Notes under the pieces: model-generated
What the model was told of the DNA's origin: nothing
Seen by the model: the letters and a program-made list of their open reading frames with translations, nothing else
Database searches by the model: none
Shown: positions 1 to 6,730 of the stretch, piece after piece
How positions within the stretch are numbered: the stretch's first letter is position 1
Layout: every line of letters begins with the position of its first letter
Made by a program: the position numbers and the translations under genes
Assembly: GCA_905207425.1 (NCBI GenBank)
Contig: CAJLLB010000104.1
Location: 1 to 6,730 of the forward strand
Direction: 5' to 3'
Source: an uncultured Collinsella sp.
GTDB taxonomy: Bacteria > Actinomycetota > Coriobacteriia > Coriobacteriales > Coriobacteriaceae
DNA length: 6,730 nt

Positions 1-19
1 GTTAGAACGGCGGAACTAG
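1..19. other. Short non-coding flank downstream of rpoC
   Basis: Nineteen bases follow the rpoC TAA. An 8-bp palindrome (AACTAGTT, 14-21) overlaps the stop codon, but there is no GC-rich hairpin followed by a T-run, so no terminator can be called. Whether transcription continues into another gene cannot be judged from this window. Confidence 0.6.
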
Positions 20-4495
<4,476 letters not shown>

Positions 4496-4501
4496 AGTCA
4501 A

Positions 4502-6730
<2,229 letters not shown>

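Overview
The window is an almost purely coding stretch of the rpoBC operon, read entirely from the minus strand. It holds the 3' part of rpoB (RNA polymerase beta subunit, 4502-6730, running off the right edge of the window) and a complete rpoC (beta' subunit, 20-4495). Only 19 bases lie beyond the rpoC stop. No RNA genes, mobile elements, CRISPR arrays, promoters or terminators are visible. The operon promoter must lie upstream, beyond position 6730.

The DNA is GC-rich with strong G/C bias at third codon positions. Beta lacks the large insertion that enterobacteria carry between the GDILVGK and [12 protein letters not shown] motifs. Beta' lacks the trigger-loop insertion (SI3) but has an acidic, coiled-coil-like clamp insertion at the place where Actinobacteria such as Mycobacterium carry one. 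Together these suggest a high-GC actinobacterial relative, most likely a coriobacterium (Collinsella or a neighbour). That placement comes from recognition by eye, not from a search.

The two genes are back to back. The rpoB stop codon lies between the rpoC Shine-Dalgarno (AAGGAG, which is also the last two sense codons of rpoB) and the rpoC start. This implies translational coupling and balanced supply of the two large subunits that together form the catalytic cleft.

The most notable feature is the beta' C-terminus. The conserved core ends near residue 1273, and about 218 further residues follow. Within this extension, residues about 1333-1400 align without gaps to the C-terminal domain of the RNA polymerase alpha subunit (alphaCTD), with equivalents of R265, N268, G296, K298 and E302 of E. 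coli alpha conserved. A strongly acidic 90-residue tail ends the protein. This beta' therefore seems to carry its own alphaCTD-like, possibly DNA-binding module. Several otherwise near-invariant motifs of beta' (clamp PSR loop, bridge helix, trigger loop, the GLPR..ELFEAR segment and the switch-1 QETT motif) are also altered, so this is an unusually derived beta' subunit. All rpoC residue numbers count from the GTG start at 4495; rpoB numbers count from the first visible residue.
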